NCBI GenBank assembly: GCA_030147435.1
Contig: JASKZX010000042.1
Coordinates: 1-5,769 of the forward strand
Length of the DNA: 5,769 nucleotides
Origin: Savagea sp.
Lineage (GTDB): Bacteria > Bacillota > Bacilli > Bacillales_A > Planococcaceae
Reading direction: 5' to 3'
Below the pieces are notes generated by a model, which saw only the letters and a list, made by a program, of their open reading frames with translations, did no database searches and was not told where the DNA came from. Positions 5,223-5,769 of the stretch are shown here, in pieces (position 1 is the first letter of the stretch; every line of letters begins with the position of its first letter). A program made the position numbers and the translations under genes.

Positions 5223-5769
5223 ATGAAAAACAACATTTTGATTGGAGCGTTTCTTGCATTGCTTGCTAGTGCCTCATGGGGAGCAATGTTTCCAGTAGCA
5301 GATGCAGCGTTCCATTATATCGATCCGTTTTATTTCACAATTTTGCGATACGTTCCTGTAGCGATTATGTTAATGGTTATTTTATATTTCAAAGAAGGTA
5401 AAGAAGCTTTCAGAACAGAGGGTAAATTTTTACACTTATGGTTTTACGGGACGATGGGGTTTACTGTTTATAACTTACTCATTTTCTACGGACAAAACTT
5501 ATTAGGGGATGCAGGAGTATTACTCGCTTCTGTTATGGAAGCACTCGCACCGATCATTACGGTCCTTATTTTATGGTTCGTTTTCCGCAATCGACCACAT
5601 GCCTTTACTATTTTCACAATTATCGGGGCATTTATCGGAGTATTGTTCGTCGTCACAAACGGGAACTTCGCATCACTTTTCGGAGCAGGTCGACTCGTTC
5701 CGTTATTCATTTTATTTTTCGCAGCCATGGGATGGGCGTTTTATACGATGGGAGGAAGCGAGTTTCCAA
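5223..5769 (+). CDS. EamA/DMT-superfamily transporter (C-terminus cut by window edge)
   Basis: The 182 visible residues, of about 300 expected, are the first EamA repeat and the start of the second. About six hydrophobic helices are visible: about 6-27, 37-54, 72-92, 97-117, 125-143 and 156-175. The family's early SWGAMFPVADAAF helix (18-30) and the ILRYVPVAIM helix (40-49) are present, as is a helix rich in small residues ending each repeat (LLASVMEALAPIITVLI, about 99-115). These proteins sit in the cytoplasmic membrane and usually export amino acids, metabolites or drugs. The substrate cannot be predicted. The start is ATG at 5223, preceded by AGGGGTG, a less than perfect ribosome binding site. 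It pairs divergently with the LysR gene, which probably regulates it. There is no stop codon before the window ends. Confidence 0.9.
   Translation, partial: MKNNILIGAFLALLASASWGAMFPVADAAFHYIDPFYFTILRYVPVAIMLMVILYFKEGKEAFRTEGKFLHLWFYGTMGFTVYNLLIFYGQNLLGDAGVLLASVMEALAPIITVLILWFVFRNRPHAFTIFTIIGAFIGVLFVVTNGNFASLFGAGRLVPLFILFFAAMGWAFYTMGGSEFP

Noticed and set aside
5486..5728. Minus-strand open frame inside the transporter gene
   Set aside because: Antisense shadow; the plus-strand frame encodes clear EamA membrane helices.

Overview
The window looks like chromosomal DNA from a low-to-mid GC Gram-positive bacterium of the Bacillota, most likely Bacillales. The reasons are strong AGGAGG-type ribosome binding sites, sigma-A-like promoters, T-rich intrinsic terminators, and protein families typical of Bacillus and its relatives. 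The genus cannot be read from the sequence. No RNA genes, CRISPR arrays, insertion sequences or phage genes were seen. The window is dense, with no gene-free stretch over about 150 bases.

Layout. On the minus strand, read from 3439 down to position 1, there are four genes: a small heat shock protein (2996-3439), an NADPH-dependent FMN reductase/azoreductase-like flavoprotein (2303-2863), a nitroreductase-family flavoprotein (1615-2229), and a membrane acyltransferase with an extracellular SGNH domain (from 1540, cut by the left edge). Intrinsic terminators follow the first three, so they are arranged as single-gene units rather than one operon. On the plus strand, divergent from the heat shock gene, is a membrane-anchored N-acetylmuramoyl-L-alanine amidase (3586-4227). 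It converges on a LysR-type regulator (4234-5103, minus). That regulator is divergent from an EamA/DMT-family transporter (from 5223, plus), which is cut by the right edge.

Function. The two flavoproteins and the heat shock protein suggest a stress/electrophile-defence neighbourhood. The FMN reductase promoter carries a palindrome that closely resembles the Bacillus MhqR (quinone/catechol-responsive MarR-type repressor) operator. The acyltransferase and amidase both act on the cell envelope. The LysR gene and EamA gene form the usual regulator/exporter pair with overlapping promoters.

The genes themselves are ordinary. The most interesting material is regulatory: the MhqR-like operator at 2911-2928; a perfect 11-bp inverted repeat at 2261-2291 that is at once a terminator hairpin and a palindrome centred on the next gene's -10 box; and a TTGACA-N19-TATAAT promoter with a palindrome filling the spacer (3487-3503), the layout of MerR-family-controlled promoters. 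No convincing new multi-gene system was found.
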